Source of the DNA: Streptomyces niger | Lineage (GTDB): Bacteria; Actinomycetota; Actinomycetes; Streptomycetales; Streptomycetaceae | Reading direction: 5' to 3' | DNA length: 64,000 nt | NCBI RefSeq assembly: GCF_000718305.1 | Contig: NZ_JOFQ01000008.1 | Span: 582,208 to 646,207, forward strand | Part shown: positions 17,208-26,250 of the stretch, piece by piece | Numbering within the stretch: the stretch's first letter is position 1 | Layout of the letters: every line of letters starts with the position of its first letter | Translations under genes and position numbers: made by a program | The notes under the pieces: model-generated | Databases searched by the model: none | What the model saw: only the letters and a program-made list of their open reading frames with translations | What the model was told of the DNA's origin: nothing

Positions 17208-20200
17208 CTACGGCGCGGCCGCGTCCACCGCCTTCACGATGCGCTTGTCGGACACCGGGTACGCCGTGCCCAGCGCGTGCGCGAAGTAGCTCACCCGCAG
17301 CTCCTCGATCATCCAGCGGATCTCCAGCGCCTGCTGCGGCACCGGCCGCCCCGCCGGGAACTGCTCCAGCAGCCAGCCGAATTCGTCCTGCATCTCCTTC
17401 ACCTTCGCCATCCGGGAGCGGTCCCGTTCGGCGTTGGCGGGCATCTGCTGGAGCCGGCGGTCGGCGGCGACCAGGTACCGCATGAGGTCCGGCAGCCGCT
17501 TGGCGCCGTGCGCGGTGACGAAGCCCGGCTTGATGAGCGCGGCCAGCTGCTCCCTGACGTCCGTGACCGAGGACAGCAGTACCGGGGAGGTGGTGTCCTT
17601 CAGCCGCCGCTCGCACGCCTGCCAGGCGGCCAGCACCTCGCGCACCTGCTGGACGGTCTTCATCGTGGCGTCGACCAGGTCGGCCCGCACCGCGTCGAAG
17701 AGCTTCTTGAACCCCTCCTCGTCCCAGGCCGGGCCGCCGTGCGCGGCGATCAGCCGGTCGGCCGCCGCGGTCACGCAGTCGTCGAAGAGCGATTGAATCG
17801 AGCCATGCGGATTGCTGGAGAGCGCCAGCTTCTGCTGGTTGGTGAGCTTGCTCTGCGCGAACTTGGCCGGGTTGGACTGGATGTTGAGCAGGATGAGGCG
17901 GCGGGTGCCGGCCCACATCGCGCTCCGCTGCTCCGCCTCGGTGTCGAAGAGCCGTACGGCGACCGAGGAACCCTCGTCCACCAGGGCCGGGTACGCCTTG
18001 AGCGGCTGGCCGGCGCGCCGGGTCTCGAAGGTGTGCGGCAGCGTGCCGAGGGTCCAGGAGGTCAGCCCGGTGCGCTGCTCCAGGCCCGCCGGTCCGGCGG
18101 CCGCGCCCTCCTTGCCGGGCCGGCCGCCCTGCTGCGTCGCCTGCTTCTGGGCCGCCTGCTCGAAGGCCTTGGAGATGGCCTCCCGGGTCTTGGGCTTGAG
18201 CTTCAGCCGCAGCGCTTCGAGGTCCTTGGCCTCGGCGAGCTTGCGCCGCCGCTCGTCGACCACCCGGAAGGTGATCTTCAAGTGGTCCGGCACCTTCGAC
18301 AGATCAAAATCGGCCGCCTCGACCGGCACGCCGACCATCCGCTGCAACCCCGCGGCCAGCGACGTCGTCAGCGCGCCCTGCAGGGGCACCGTTTCGTCCA
18401 GGAAGCGGGCCGCGAAGTTCGGCGCCGGGACGTAGTTCCGCCGGATCGGCTTGGGCAGGGACCGGATCAGCTCGGTCACCAGCTGCTCGCGCAGGCCCGG
18501 GATCTGCCAGTCGAAGCCCTCGGCGGAGACCTGGTTGAGCACCTGGAGCGGGATGTGGACGGTCACGCCGTCCGCGTCGGCGCCCGGCTCGAACTGGTAC
18601 GTGACCTTGAACTTCAGCTTCCCCTGCCGCCAGGAGTCCGGGTAGTCGTCCTTGGTGACGGCCTCGGCGGTTTCGTTGATGAGCATCGAGTGCTCGAAGT
18701 TGAGGAGTTCGGGCTCCTCCTTGCGCTTCTTCTTCCACCAGGAGTCGAAGTGCGCCCCGGATACGACATGTTCGGGAATCCGCTGGTCGTAGAAATCAAA
18801 CAGCGTCTCGTCGTCGACGAGGATGTCGCGGCGCCGGGCGCGGTGCTCCAGCTCCTCGACCTCGCCCAGCAGCTTGCGGTTGTCGTGGAAGAACTGGTGG
18901 TGGGTCCGCCAGTCGCCCTCGACCAGGGCGTTCCGGATGAACAGGTCGCGCGAGGTCTCGGGGTCGATCCGGCCGTAGTTGACCTTGCGCTGGGCCACGA
19001 TCGGTACGCCGTAGAGCGTCACCCGCTCGTACGCCATCACCGCGGCCATCTTCTGTTCCCAGTGCGGCTCGCTGTAGGTCCGCTTCACCAGGTGCTGGGC
19101 GAGCGGCTCGACCCACTCGGGCTCGATCTTCGCGTTCACCCGCGCCCACAGGCGGGACGTTTCGACCAGCTCCGCCGACATGATCCAGCGCGGCGGCTTC
19201 TTGAAAAGCGCGGAACCGGGGAAGACCGCGAACTTGGCGCTCCGGGCGCCCAGGTACTCGTTCTTCGCGTCCGTGTCCTTCAACCCGATATGCGACAGCA
19301 AACCGGCAAGCAGCGACGTGTGGATGTGTTCGGGGGCCGCGTCCTGCTCACTGAGGTGGATCCCCATCGTCTTGGCGACCGTGCGCAGCTGCGTATAGAT
19401 GTCCTGCCACTCGCGTATCCGCAGGTAGTTCAGGAATTCGTTGCGGCACATGCGGCGGAACGCCGACGAGGACAGCGCCTTCTGCTGCTCCCTGACGTAC
19501 CGCCAGAGGTTCAGGTATGCCAGGAAGTCGCTGGTCTCATCCTTGAAGCGGGCGTGCTGCTGGTCGGCCTGCTGCTGCTTGTCGGCGGGCCGCTCGCGCG
19601 GGTCCTGGATGGACAGCCCCGCGGCGATGACCATGACTTCGCGTACGCAGCCGTTGCGGTCGGCCTCCAGGACCATCCGCGCGAGCCGCGGGTCCACCGG
19701 CAGCTGGGAGAGCTTCCGGCCCATCTGCGTGAGCCGCTGCTCCTTCTTGCCCGATTGGGGGGACTTCTGCTTCGGGTCGATCGCGCCCAGCTCTTCGAGG
19801 AGCTGCACGCCGTCCTTGATGTTGCGGCGGTCCGGCGGGTCGATGAAAGGAAACTTCTCGATGTCGCCCAGGCCGGCCGCCGTCATCTGCAGGATGACCG
19901 ACGCGAGGTTCGTGCGCAGGATCTCCGCGTCGGTGAACTCCGGCCGTGACTCGAAGTCCTCCTCCGAGTACAGCCGGATGCAGATGCCGTCGCTGAGCCG
20001 GCCGCAGCGGCCCTTGCGCTGGTTGGCGCTGGCCTGCGAGATCGGCTCGATCGGCAGCCGCTGCACCTTCGTGCGGTAGCTGTAGCGCGAGATGCGGGCC
20101 ATGCCGGTGTCGATGACGTACCGGATGCCGGGGACCGTCAGCGAGGTCTCCGCGACGTTCGTCGCCAGAACGATCCGCCGCCCCGAATGCCGCTGGAAGA

Positions 20201-21260
20201 CGCGGTGCTGCTCGGCGTGCGACAGGCGCGCGTACAGCGGCAGCACCTCGGTCTCGCGCGCCAGTGCGCCGCCCCGGTTCAGGCGTTTGGTCAGCGCGTC
20301 CGCGGTGTCGCGGATCTCCCGCTCGCCGGAGAGGAAGACCAGGATGTCGCCGGGGCCCTCGGCGTGCAGCTCGTCCACGGCCTCGCAGATGGCGCTGACC
20401 TGGTCCCGGTCGGCGTCGTCCCCGCCCTCCTCCAGGAGTGGGCGGTACCGCACCTCCACCGGGTACGTGCGCCCGCTGACCTCGATGATCGGGGCGTCCC
20501 CGAAGTGTCGGGAGAACCGTTCCGGGTCGATCGTCGCGGAGGTGATGACGACCTTCAGGTCCGGCCGCTTCGGCAGCAGCTGCGCCAGATAGCCGAGCAG
20601 GAAGTCGATGTTGAGGCTGCGTTCGTGCGCCTCGTCGATGATGATCGTGTCGTACTGGCGCAGCTCGCGGTCCGTCTGGATCTCGGCGAGCAGGATGCCG
20701 TCCGTCATCAGCTTGACCAGCGTGTCGCCGCCGACCTGGTCGGTGAAGCGGACCTTCCAGCCGACCGCCTCGCCCAGCGGGGTCTTCAGCTCCTCGGCGA
20801 CCCGCTCCGCGACCGTACGCGCGGCGATCCGGCGGGGCTGGGTGTGGCCGATCAGGCCCTGCACCCCGCGGCCCAGCTCCAGGCAGATCTTCGGGATCTG
20901 CGTCGTCTTGCCGGAGCCGGTCTCACCCGCGACGATCACGACCTGGTGGTCGCGTATCGCCTCCAGGATGTCGTCCTTCTTCTGGCTGACCGGCAGCTGC
21001 TCCGGATACGTGATCTCCGGAACGGCGGCCCGGCGCTGCTCGACGCGGAGCTGCGCTTCCTCGACGCCCTCGGCGATCTCGGCGAGCACGGCGGCCCGCG
21101 CCTCGGGCTTGCGGATCCGGCGCGCGCCGTCGAGACGGCGGCCGAGTCGCTGCTGGTCACGCAGCATCAGCTCGGGCAGCTGCGCCAGGAGTGCGGGCAG
21201 GGCGGGAGCACCCTTGGGCGTGGCGCCCCTGGGCGCGGCGGAGGCAGGCTGACTGGACAT
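17208..21260 (-). CDS. hrpA: ATP-dependent RNA helicase HrpA (DEAH-box)
   Basis: This is a 1350-residue DEAH-box helicase, close to the usual length of about 1300. It has Walker A AGETGSGKTTQIPKI (around residue 111), the DEAH motif in IIIDEAHERSLNIDFLLGYL (around 215), motif III VITSATIDPERFSRHF, motif VI QRKGRCGRLSDG, a helicase-associated region, and the long C-terminal HrpA-specific domain (DUF3418) with WTLGTLPHTFETRRAGQPL. HrpA acts on structured RNA and collided ribosomes in other bacteria. The gene ends 138 nt before the tRNA-Asp. The ATG at 21260 fits homology. The second half is unusually well conserved for such a large protein. Confidence 0.95.
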   Translation of the reverse strand: MSSQPASAAPRGATPKGAPALPALLAQLPELMLRDQQRLGRRLDGARRIRKPEARAAVLAEIAEGVEEAQLRVEQRRAAVPEITYPEQLPVSQKKDDILEAIRDHQVVIVAGETGSGKTTQIPKICLELGRGVQGLIGHTQPRRIAARTVAERVAEELKTPLGEAVGWKVRFTDQVGGDTLVKLMTDGILLAEIQTDRELRQYDTIIIDEAHERSLNIDFLLGYLAQLLPKRPDLKVVITSATIDPERFSRHFGDAPIIEVSGRTYPVEVRYRPLLEEGGDDADRDQVSAICEAVDELHAEGPGDILVFLSGEREIRDTADALTKRLNRGGALARETEVLPLYARLSHAEQHRVFQRHSGRRIVLATNVAETSLTVPGIRYVIDTGMARISRYSYRTKVQRLPIEPISQASANQRKGRCGRLSDGICIRLYSEEDFESRPEFTDAEILRTNLASVILQMTAAGLGDIEKFPFIDPPDRRNIKDGVQLLEELGAIDPKQKSPQSGKKEQRLTQMGRKLSQLPVDPRLARMVLEADRNGCVREVMVIAAGLSIQDPRERPADKQQQADQQHARFKDETSDFLAYLNLWRYVREQQKALSSSAFRRMCRNEFLNYLRIREWQDIYTQLRTVAKTMGIHLSEQDAAPEHIHTSLLAGLLSHIGLKDTDAKNEYLGARSAKFAVFPGSALFKKPPRWIMSAELVETSRLWARVNAKIEPEWVEPLAQHLVKRTYSEPHWEQKMAAVMAYERVTLYGVPIVAQRKVNYGRIDPETSRDLFIRNALVEGDWRTHHQFFHDNRKLLGEVEELEHRARRRDILVDDETLFDFYDQRIPEHVVSGAHFDSWWKKKRKEEPELLNFEHSMLINETAEAVTKDDYPDSWRQGKLKFKVTYQFEPGADADGVTVHIPLQVLNQVSAEGFDWQIPGLREQLVTELIRSLPKPIRRNYVPAPNFAARFLDETVPLQGALTTSLAAGLQRMVGVPVEAADFDLSKVPDHLKITFRVVDERRRKLAEAKDLEALRLKLKPKTREAISKAFEQAAQKQATQQGGRPGKEGAAAGPAGLEQRTGLTSWTLGTLPHTFETRRAGQPLKAYPALVDEGSSVAVRLFDTEAEQRSAMWAGTRRLILLNIQSNPAKFAQSKLTNQQKLALSSNPHGSIQSLFDDCVTAAADRLIAAHGGPAWDEEGFKKLFDAVRADLVDATMKTVQQVREVLAAWQACERRLKDTTSPVLLSSVTDVREQLAALIKPGFVTAHGAKRLPDLMRYLVAADRRLQQMPANAERDRSRMAKVKEMQDEFGWLLEQFPAGRPVPQQALEIRWMIEELRVSYFAHALGTAYPVSDKRIVKAVDAAAP

Positions 21261-21446
21261 ACGCGATCCAGGATCTCACCTTGCCGAAACGACTGGCGAA
21301 CGAATTGCTGCCGGGCGGCCCCCGGAACGGCCGCACGCGGCCGGATCCGGGCGTTCGGCGGAGCCCGGCGCAGGCCTCGACGCAGGCCGCGGGGAATGTC
21401 CGGGATGCTCGGCGCAGGCCCCAGGGAATGTCCGGGATGGGTGCTT

Positions 21447-21452
21447 TAGCGT
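21447..21452 (+). promoter_or_regulatory. -10 element for a leaderless start
   Basis: TAGCGT lies 6 nt before the ATG at 21459, and there is no Shine-Dalgarno. Two direct repeats of GGGAATGTCCGGGATG-type sequence (about 21390-21440) lie just upstream. Confidence 0.4.
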
Positions 21453-21458
21453 GGTCGT

Positions 21459-22667
21459 ATGCCCGATGATCACGACGCCGAGCCCGCCGAGCGCGCAGCG
21501 CCCGTCGACCGCGCAGCGCCCGCCGACCGTGAAGGCCCCGCCGACCGTGAAGGCCCCGCTGACCGCGAAGCACCCGCCGACCGCGCAGGCCCCGCCGCCG
21601 ATGGCTCGACCGCCGCCCACGAAGCGCACGGGGCGCACGCCAGGACCCGGACCGCGGCCGAGAAGTGGGTGGCCTTCAAGAAGTCGCCGTTCCTGCCTGC
21701 GACCGTCCTGATCTTCATCCTGGCGGCCGCCGCCGGCCTCTTCGCCGGCTCGTACACCTACTCCATGGCCGCGCCGACCCCGCACCGCATCCCCACGGCC
21801 CTCGTCGGCGCCCCGGACGACGCCCGCGGCAAGGCGTTCGTGCAGGGCATGGAGAAGGCCCTGAACGCGTCGCTGGAGCTGCACGAGTACCGGACGTACG
21901 CGCAGGCCCGCGAGGCGATCGACGAGCAGCAGGCGTTCACGATCATCAGCGTGGCCGGCTCGGGCGTACGGATGGACCTCTCCAGCGCCTCGGGCGCCTC
22001 GGTGAGCCAGCTGCTCCAGCAGGCCGCGCCGCAGGTCGGCAAGAAGGCGGGCGTGCCGGTCACGATCAAGGACATCAAGCCGGTGCAGCCCGGCGACCCG
22101 CGCGGCCTGGCGCTCTTCTACGTCTCGCTGGCCGCGGTGATCATCGGCTTCGTCGGCGCGATCCAGCTGAGCGTGCACGCGCGCGGGCTCAACCCGGCCG
22201 AGCGGATCGCGTTCACCCTCGCGTACGCCCTGCTCGGCGGCTTCTCCATCGCCGCGGTCGTCGACTGGCTGCTCGGCGCGCTGACCCTGCCCTTCGTGCA
22301 CTCCTGGCTGATCCTGGCGTTCACCATGTTCACGTCCGGCATGGTCTTCACGATGTTCAACACCCTGATCGGGCGGTGGGCGATGGTGCCCACCTGGGGC
22401 CTGATGGTGCTGCTCGGCAACCCCTCGTCCGGCGGCGCGGTCTCCTGGCCGCTGCTCCCGTCCGTGCTCGGCCACATCGGCCGGTGGCTGCCGCCGGGCG
22501 CCTCGGTGAACGCCCAGCACACCGCCGTCTACTTCCCCGGCCACCAGCACGTCTTCCCGTACCTGGTGCTGGCCGGCTGGTCCCTGCTGTCCTGCACGGT
22601 CTTCTGGCTCTGGCGCCACCGCCACCCCGGCGGCCGCCCCACGACCCCGGCCCACGCAGCACACTGA
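21459..22667 (+). CDS. multi-pass membrane protein of the DUF3533/YhgE-Pip type
   Basis: The 402-residue protein has a hydrophilic N-terminal tail containing the repeats ADREGPADREGPADREAP, a first transmembrane helix (LPATVLIFILAAAAGLFAGS, about residues 78-100), an extracytoplasmic segment of about 110 residues, and four or five further helices from about residue 215. This layout matches DUF3533/ABC-2-like membrane proteins related to the Pip phage-receptor family; no transport ATPase is adjacent. The function is unknown. The ATG is 6 nt from a TAGCGT hexamer, suggesting a leaderless transcript. The repeat in the tail is encoded by a short tandem DNA repeat. Confidence 0.7.
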   Translation: MPDDHDAEPAERAAPVDRAAPADREGPADREGPADREAPADRAGPAADGSTAAHEAHGAHARTRTAAEKWVAFKKSPFLPATVLIFILAAAAGLFAGSYTYSMAAPTPHRIPTALVGAPDDARGKAFVQGMEKALNASLELHEYRTYAQAREAIDEQQAFTIISVAGSGVRMDLSSASGASVSQLLQQAAPQVGKKAGVPVTIKDIKPVQPGDPRGLALFYVSLAAVIIGFVGAIQLSVHARGLNPAERIAFTLAYALLGGFSIAAVVDWLLGALTLPFVHSWLILAFTMFTSGMVFTMFNTLIGRWAMVPTWGLMVLLGNPSSGGAVSWPLLPSVLGHIGRWLPPGASVNAQHTAVYFPGHQHVFPYLVLAGWSLLSCTVFWLWRHRHPGGRPTTPAHAAH

Positions 22668-22694
22668 CCGGCCCCCGGCCCAGATCCGTACGCG

Positions 22695-22748
22695 GGCACG
22701 GACATGGGTGTGGCCACGGACCTGGGTGTGGGCACGGACCTGGGTGTG
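22695..22748 (+). repeat. three tandem 18-bp repeats
   Basis: Three units of GGCACGGACCTGGGTGTG (with one or two substitutions) lie between the membrane-protein stop codon and the tRNA terminator. Confidence 0.9.
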
Positions 22749-22760
22749 GGCACAACGAAA

Positions 22761-22790
22761 AGACCCCGGGAAGCGAACTTCCCGGGGTCT
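22761..22790 (-). terminator. terminator of the Glu-Asp-Phe tRNA cluster
   Basis: AGACCCCGGGAA (22761-22772) and TTCCCGGGGTCT (22779-22790) form a perfect 12-bp stem with a 6-nt loop, flanked by A and T runs, and could stop transcription from either side. Confidence 0.85.
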
Positions 22791-22799
22791 TTCACGGAG

Positions 22800-22873
22800 T
22801 GGCTGGGGCCGGGGTCGAACCGGCGACCTTCCGCTTTTCAGGCGGACGCTCGTACCAACTGAGCTACCCAGCC
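22800..22873 (-). tRNA. tRNA-Phe (GAA)
   Basis: Cloverleaf with acceptor GGCTGGG/CCCAGCC, anticodon stem TCCGC/GCGGA, loop CTGAAAA (anticodon GAA), and T-loop TTCGACC. CCA is not encoded. It is the third gene of the Glu-Asp-Phe cluster. Confidence 0.97.
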
Positions 22874-22896
22874 ACGCAGTCCCAGAGAGACTGCAG

Positions 22897-22971
22897 CGGT
22901 CCTGACGGGATTTGAACCCGCGGCCTCCACCTTGACAGGGTGGCGAGCACTCCAAACTGCTCCACAGGACC
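22897..22971 (-). tRNA. tRNA-Asp (GTC), second identical copy
   Basis: The 75-nt gene is identical to tRNA-Asp 16995-17069. It is the middle gene of the Glu-Asp-Phe cluster. Confidence 0.97.
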
Positions 22972-23010
22972 AAGCTTTGTGCGAGCACCAGTCTCGCACA
23001 GGGTGTTGCG

Positions 23011-23083
23011 TGCCCCCAACGGGATTCGAACCCGTGCTACCGCCTTGAAAGGGCGGCGTCCTGGGCCACTAGACGATGAGGGC
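23011..23083 (-). tRNA. tRNA-Glu (TTC)
   Basis: Cloverleaf with acceptor GCCCTCA/TGGGGGC, anticodon stem CCGCC/GGCGG, loop CTTTCAA (anticodon TTC), and T-loop TTCGAAT. CCA is not encoded. It is first in the cluster. Confidence 0.97.
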
Positions 23084-23129
23084 TGATGGCCCACCTGGGC
23101 GCTTTGTCGGCGCCGTCGGGGACGTGAGA

Positions 23130-23159
23130 AGCATATGGGATGGGGGGACGGTTCGCCAA
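23130..23159 (-). promoter_or_regulatory. promoter of the Glu-Asp-Phe tRNA cluster
   Basis: On the minus strand TTGGCG (23154-23159) and TATGCT (23130-23135) are separated by 18 nt, about 47 nt before tRNA-Glu. The same TATGCT hexamer precedes tRNA-Lys. Confidence 0.55.
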
Positions 23160-23165
23160 AACGGT

Positions 23166-24782
23166 TTACGGAGAGGGGCTCGGCGAGGTCCGTGAAGGAG
23201 TGGACGACGGGGTGGCGCCGGGCCGGTTGTCGGCCGGCAGATGGCGGCTGACCTGGGCTTTCGACAGGCCGAGCCCGCCCAGCGTGATCTCGTCCCAGGC
23301 CTGGAGGCGCCGCGAGTCGCGATCCAGGTAGAGCACCGAGGCCTGCACCTGTTCGGGTGTCGCGCCCTCGACCGCGCGCAGCCCGCCGCCTCCCGTGGAC
23401 CCCTCGACCATCAGCCGGGTGCCCTTCGGCAGGACCCGGTTGTCGCGGTGGTGGACATGGCCGGCGAGCACCAGGGGGACCAGCCCGTCGGTCTCGGACG
23501 CGGCGACCGGGTTGTGCGCCAGCGCGATGTCCGCCGGGGTGCGCGCCCGGGAGAGGGTGCGCAGGGAGTCGGCGAGGCGCCGCCCCGCAGCGCGTTCCGT
23601 GCGGTCCCCGGAGGGGGCCACCGAGCGGTCCGGGGTGAACTGCGGGTCGCCGATGCCCACGATGCGCAGCCCTCCTGCCCGCACGGAGGTGCCCTGGTCC
23701 ACGACCTTCACGTTCTTCAGCTTCTTGCTCTGCGCGAGGTACTTCTGCGTCTTCATGGAGTCGTGGTTGCCGCGCACCCAGACGTACGGGGCGCCGAGCC
23801 TGCCGATCGGGTCCAGGAACGTGTTCTCGGCGGCCGAGCCGTGGTCCATGGTGTCGCCGGTGTCGACGATCACGTCGATGTCGTACTGCTCCACCAGGGA
23901 CCTGATGATCTGCCAGGCGGCCGGGTTCAGATGGATGTCGGAGACGTGCAGGACGCGGACCGTGGAGGGGTCCGGTTGGTACGCGGGCAGCGTGGACGTC
24001 GCGTCGTAGAGCTTGGTGACGTTCGTGACCAGCCGGGCCAGCTCCTTCTGGTAGACGTCGAACTCGCTCACGATGGAGCGGGCGCTGCCCACCACGGAGG
24101 GCGCGGAGGACAGCAGCCCTGAGAAGCGGGGTTCCAGTACGGACTTGGGGTTCCAGGTGGCGTACGCGACGCCCCCGGAGGCGGCGAGCAGCGCGAGGGC
24201 GAGGCCGCCGGCGGCCAGCGCGCGGCGGGGCCTGCGGTACACCGCGAGGCCCAGCGCCGTCGCCCCGGAGACCACCGCGACGCAGGACCGGAGGGCGAGG
24301 TCGGCGGTGCCGCGCTCGACGTCCCGGGTGACCTCGGCCTGGAGGCCGGAGAACCGTTCCGGGTGGTCGACCAGTTCCTGGGCGCGTGCCGGGTCCAGCT
24401 GGTCGACGTCGACGTCCAGCCGTATCGGGGCGTGGTGACTCTGCAGGTCCAGCGCGCCCAGCGGGGACACGTTGATCTTCGTGCCGCCGCTGAGGGACGG
24501 GCGCAGCGCCATGGTCGTGTCCACGGGCCCGACGGGGATCCGGACGCTGCCGACGATCAGCAGGCCGAGCCAGGCGCCGAGCAGCGTCACGGCGAGCAGT
24601 CCGAGGGCGCGGGCGTACGGGTGCGGGGTGTGCGTCAGGGCGAAGGTGGGGGCCTGGTGGTGGGCGCGGTAGTGCCGCAGGACGGCGGCGGGGGCGCTCC
24701 GGACGCGGTCGTACGCGGTACGGAGCAGCCGGAGCACGGAGGAGCCCGGGGACGGCCCCCCGGACGGCGCGGTGCGGGCCAT
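23166..24782 (-). CDS. membrane-anchored metallophosphoesterase
   Basis: The 538-residue protein has an N-terminal cytoplasmic tail, a transmembrane helix at about 59-80, a soluble stretch, two more hydrophobic segments (about 165-215), and a C-terminal calcineurin-like phosphoesterase domain. Metal-binding motifs are present in order: LHVSDIHLNP, VDTGDTMDHG, WVRGNHDSM, LAHNP and LAGHVHHRDN. The domain is therefore likely active and, from the membrane layout, probably extracytoplasmic. The substrate is unknown. The C-terminus is Ser/Pro-rich. The start codon ATG 24782 has no obvious alternative. It is divergent from the metallopeptidase gene across about 200 bp. Confidence 0.82.
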   Translation of the reverse strand: MARTAPSGGPSPGSSVLRLLRTAYDRVRSAPAAVLRHYRAHHQAPTFALTHTPHPYARALGLLAVTLLGAWLGLLIVGSVRIPVGPVDTTMALRPSLSGGTKINVSPLGALDLQSHHAPIRLDVDVDQLDPARAQELVDHPERFSGLQAEVTRDVERGTADLALRSCVAVVSGATALGLAVYRRPRRALAAGGLALALLAASGGVAYATWNPKSVLEPRFSGLLSSAPSVVGSARSIVSEFDVYQKELARLVTNVTKLYDATSTLPAYQPDPSTVRVLHVSDIHLNPAAWQIIRSLVEQYDIDVIVDTGDTMDHGSAAENTFLDPIGRLGAPYVWVRGNHDSMKTQKYLAQSKKLKNVKVVDQGTSVRAGGLRIVGIGDPQFTPDRSVAPSGDRTERAAGRRLADSLRTLSRARTPADIALAHNPVAASETDGLVPLVLAGHVHHRDNRVLPKGTRLMVEGSTGGGGLRAVEGATPEQVQASVLYLDRDSRRLQAWDEITLGGLGLSKAQVSRHLPADNRPGATPSSTPSRTSPSPSP

Positions 24783-24972
24783 TGTGGCCGTATGCCCGTC
24801 CGCAGGGCCCGTTATGCCGGGGGTTGTGGCATACGTGGGTGAGGACGCGCAATTCGTGGGCGTAGGTGGTGGCCGTGTGCCGGCGCGCGTGCGGGGGCGG
24901 GGTTACGGGGTGCACGCGGGAACGTACGGGGCCCATCCGGCGTGAGGCCGGGCCCCGAGCGACCCCGTGACC

Positions 24973-24978
24973 CACAAT
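24973..24978 (+). promoter_or_regulatory. -10 element for a leaderless start
   Basis: CACAAT lies 6 nt before the GTG at 24985, favouring this start over the GTG at 24967 and implying a leaderless mRNA. Confidence 0.45.
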
Positions 24979-24984
24979 GGGCGC

Positions 24985-25335
24985 GTGCTGGAGATGACGC
25001 GCGAGGAGTTCGAGGAACTGGTCAGCGAGGCGCTGGACCGGATCCCGCCGGAGCTGACCCGCCTGATGGACAACGTCGCGGTGTTCGTCGAGGACGAGCC
25101 GCCGGCGGACGACCCCGAGCTGCTCGGGCTCTACGAAGGGACGCCACTGACCGAGCGCGGTGAGTGGTACGCGGGCGTCCTGCCGGACCGGATCACGATC
25201 TACCGGGGCCCGACGCTGCGGATGTGCGACACCCGGGAGGACGTGGTGGCCGAGACCGAGGTCACGGTCGTGCACGAGATCGCCCACCACTTCGGCATCG
25301 ACGACGAACGGCTGCACGCCCTCGGGTACGGCTGA
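24985..25335 (+). CDS. metallopeptidase family protein (zincin, DUF1025-like)
   Basis: The 116-residue minimal zincin has the motif HEIAHHFGIDDERL near the C-terminus, giving HExxH plus a downstream Asp as in the small metallopeptidase family MTH/TTHA0227-like proteins (formerly DUF1025). Upstream segments RIPPELTRLMDNVAVFVEDEP and LLGLYEGTPLTERG are the conserved family hallmarks. No signal peptide is present, so it is cytoplasmic. The start at GTG 24985 gives MLEMTREEFEELV, the usual family N-terminus; the longer frame from 24967 would add MTHNGR. The substrate is unknown. Confidence 0.8.
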   Translation: MLEMTREEFEELVSEALDRIPPELTRLMDNVAVFVEDEPPADDPELLGLYEGTPLTERGEWYAGVLPDRITIYRGPTLRMCDTREDVVAETEVTVVHEIAHHFGIDDERLHALGYG

Positions 25336-25530
25336 GGGCGGCCGCGGCCCCTGAGGACGGGCGTCCGGCACGGATGCCCGGCGCGCAGCCCGGGGTGGGC
25401 GACACGCCGTGCTCCGGGGCGCGTGGGGTTCGGCCGGCCGGGGGCGTCCCGGGCGTGTCCTCCGGTGGGCGGCGGGAGTTGGGCAGGGCGTCAGTCCCGC
25501 GTGTCCGCTCCGGATCCGGAGGTCCCGTCC

Positions 25531-26250
25531 GTGCGTCGCTCGCTCCCCGCCAGTCGCCCGCCCCAACCCGCACCCCCCGCTGCCGGGCCGCCCGGCCCGC
25601 TCCCGCCCTCCGTTTCCTCCGCCTCCTCGCCCGCTTCCTCCGACGGATCCGCCTCGCCCGCTTCCTCCGACGGATCCGCCTTGCCCTGTACGGCGACGCG
25701 TACGGCCCGCTCCCTGGCCCGGACGGCCGCCGTGGCCGCGGCGGCCTCCGCCTTCGCCATGTCGCTCACCGGCTGCATGAGCGTCAGCGACGACCCGCCG
25801 AGGCCCAAGCCCTCCGGCACGGCCGCCGGGCACCACGGCAGCGACGCCCAGCCGGACGGCGGCTCGGCCGAGGCGCCCGGCGCCGGACCGCGCCGGATGG
25901 GCCGCTCCACCGGCCCCATGGAGGACGAGGACCGCAGCACGCCCTCGGGGGACGAGGAGCCGTCGGCCGACGAGAACAGCACGCCCGGAGAGCCCGGCGG
26001 CAGCAGGACCCCGAGCGGCGCCGGGCCGGGGTCGGAGAGCCCGACGAAGGGCAGCGCGCCCCGCCCGGCCCCGCCGCGCCCCACCGGCCGCCCGAAGCCC
26101 ACGCCCACCCCCTCCCGTACGACCCCGGCGCCGCCGGACCCGACGCCCACCCCGAGCCAGGACCCGCCGCCGAGCAGCCCCGAGCAGACCGACCCGCAGT
26201 CGGGCTCCCCGGCCTCCGCCTCGGACCCCGGGAGCGACGGCGCCCAGTAG
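25531..26250 (+). CDS. Pro/Ser-rich putative lipoprotein
   Basis: The 239-residue frame has a hydrophobic segment (AAVAAAASAFAMSLTGC) ending in the lipobox LTGC, then a long Pro/Ser/Thr/Gly-rich tail typical of cell-wall-spanning lipoproteins. The start is uncertain: GTG 25531 follows GGAGG at 8 nt, but puts about 70 residues, including the tandem repeat SSDGSASPASSDGSA, before the signal sequence, which is unusual. No other in-frame start is closer to the signal. The repeat is a perfect 27-bp duplication. No enzymatic domain is visible. Confidence 0.5.
   Translation: MRRSLPASRPPQPAPPAAGPPGPLPPSVSSASSPASSDGSASPASSDGSALPCTATRTARSLARTAAVAAAASAFAMSLTGCMSVSDDPPRPKPSGTAAGHHGSDAQPDGGSAEAPGAGPRRMGRSTGPMEDEDRSTPSGDEEPSADENSTPGEPGGSRTPSGAGPGSESPTKGSAPRPAPPRPTGRPKPTPTPSRTTPAPPDPTPTPSQDPPPSSPEQTDPQSGSPASASDPGSDGAQ
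25628..25681 (+). repeat. perfect 27-bp tandem duplication
   Basis: Positions 25628-25654 are repeated exactly at 25655-25681, in frame within the lipoprotein leader region (adds nine residues). Confidence 0.95.
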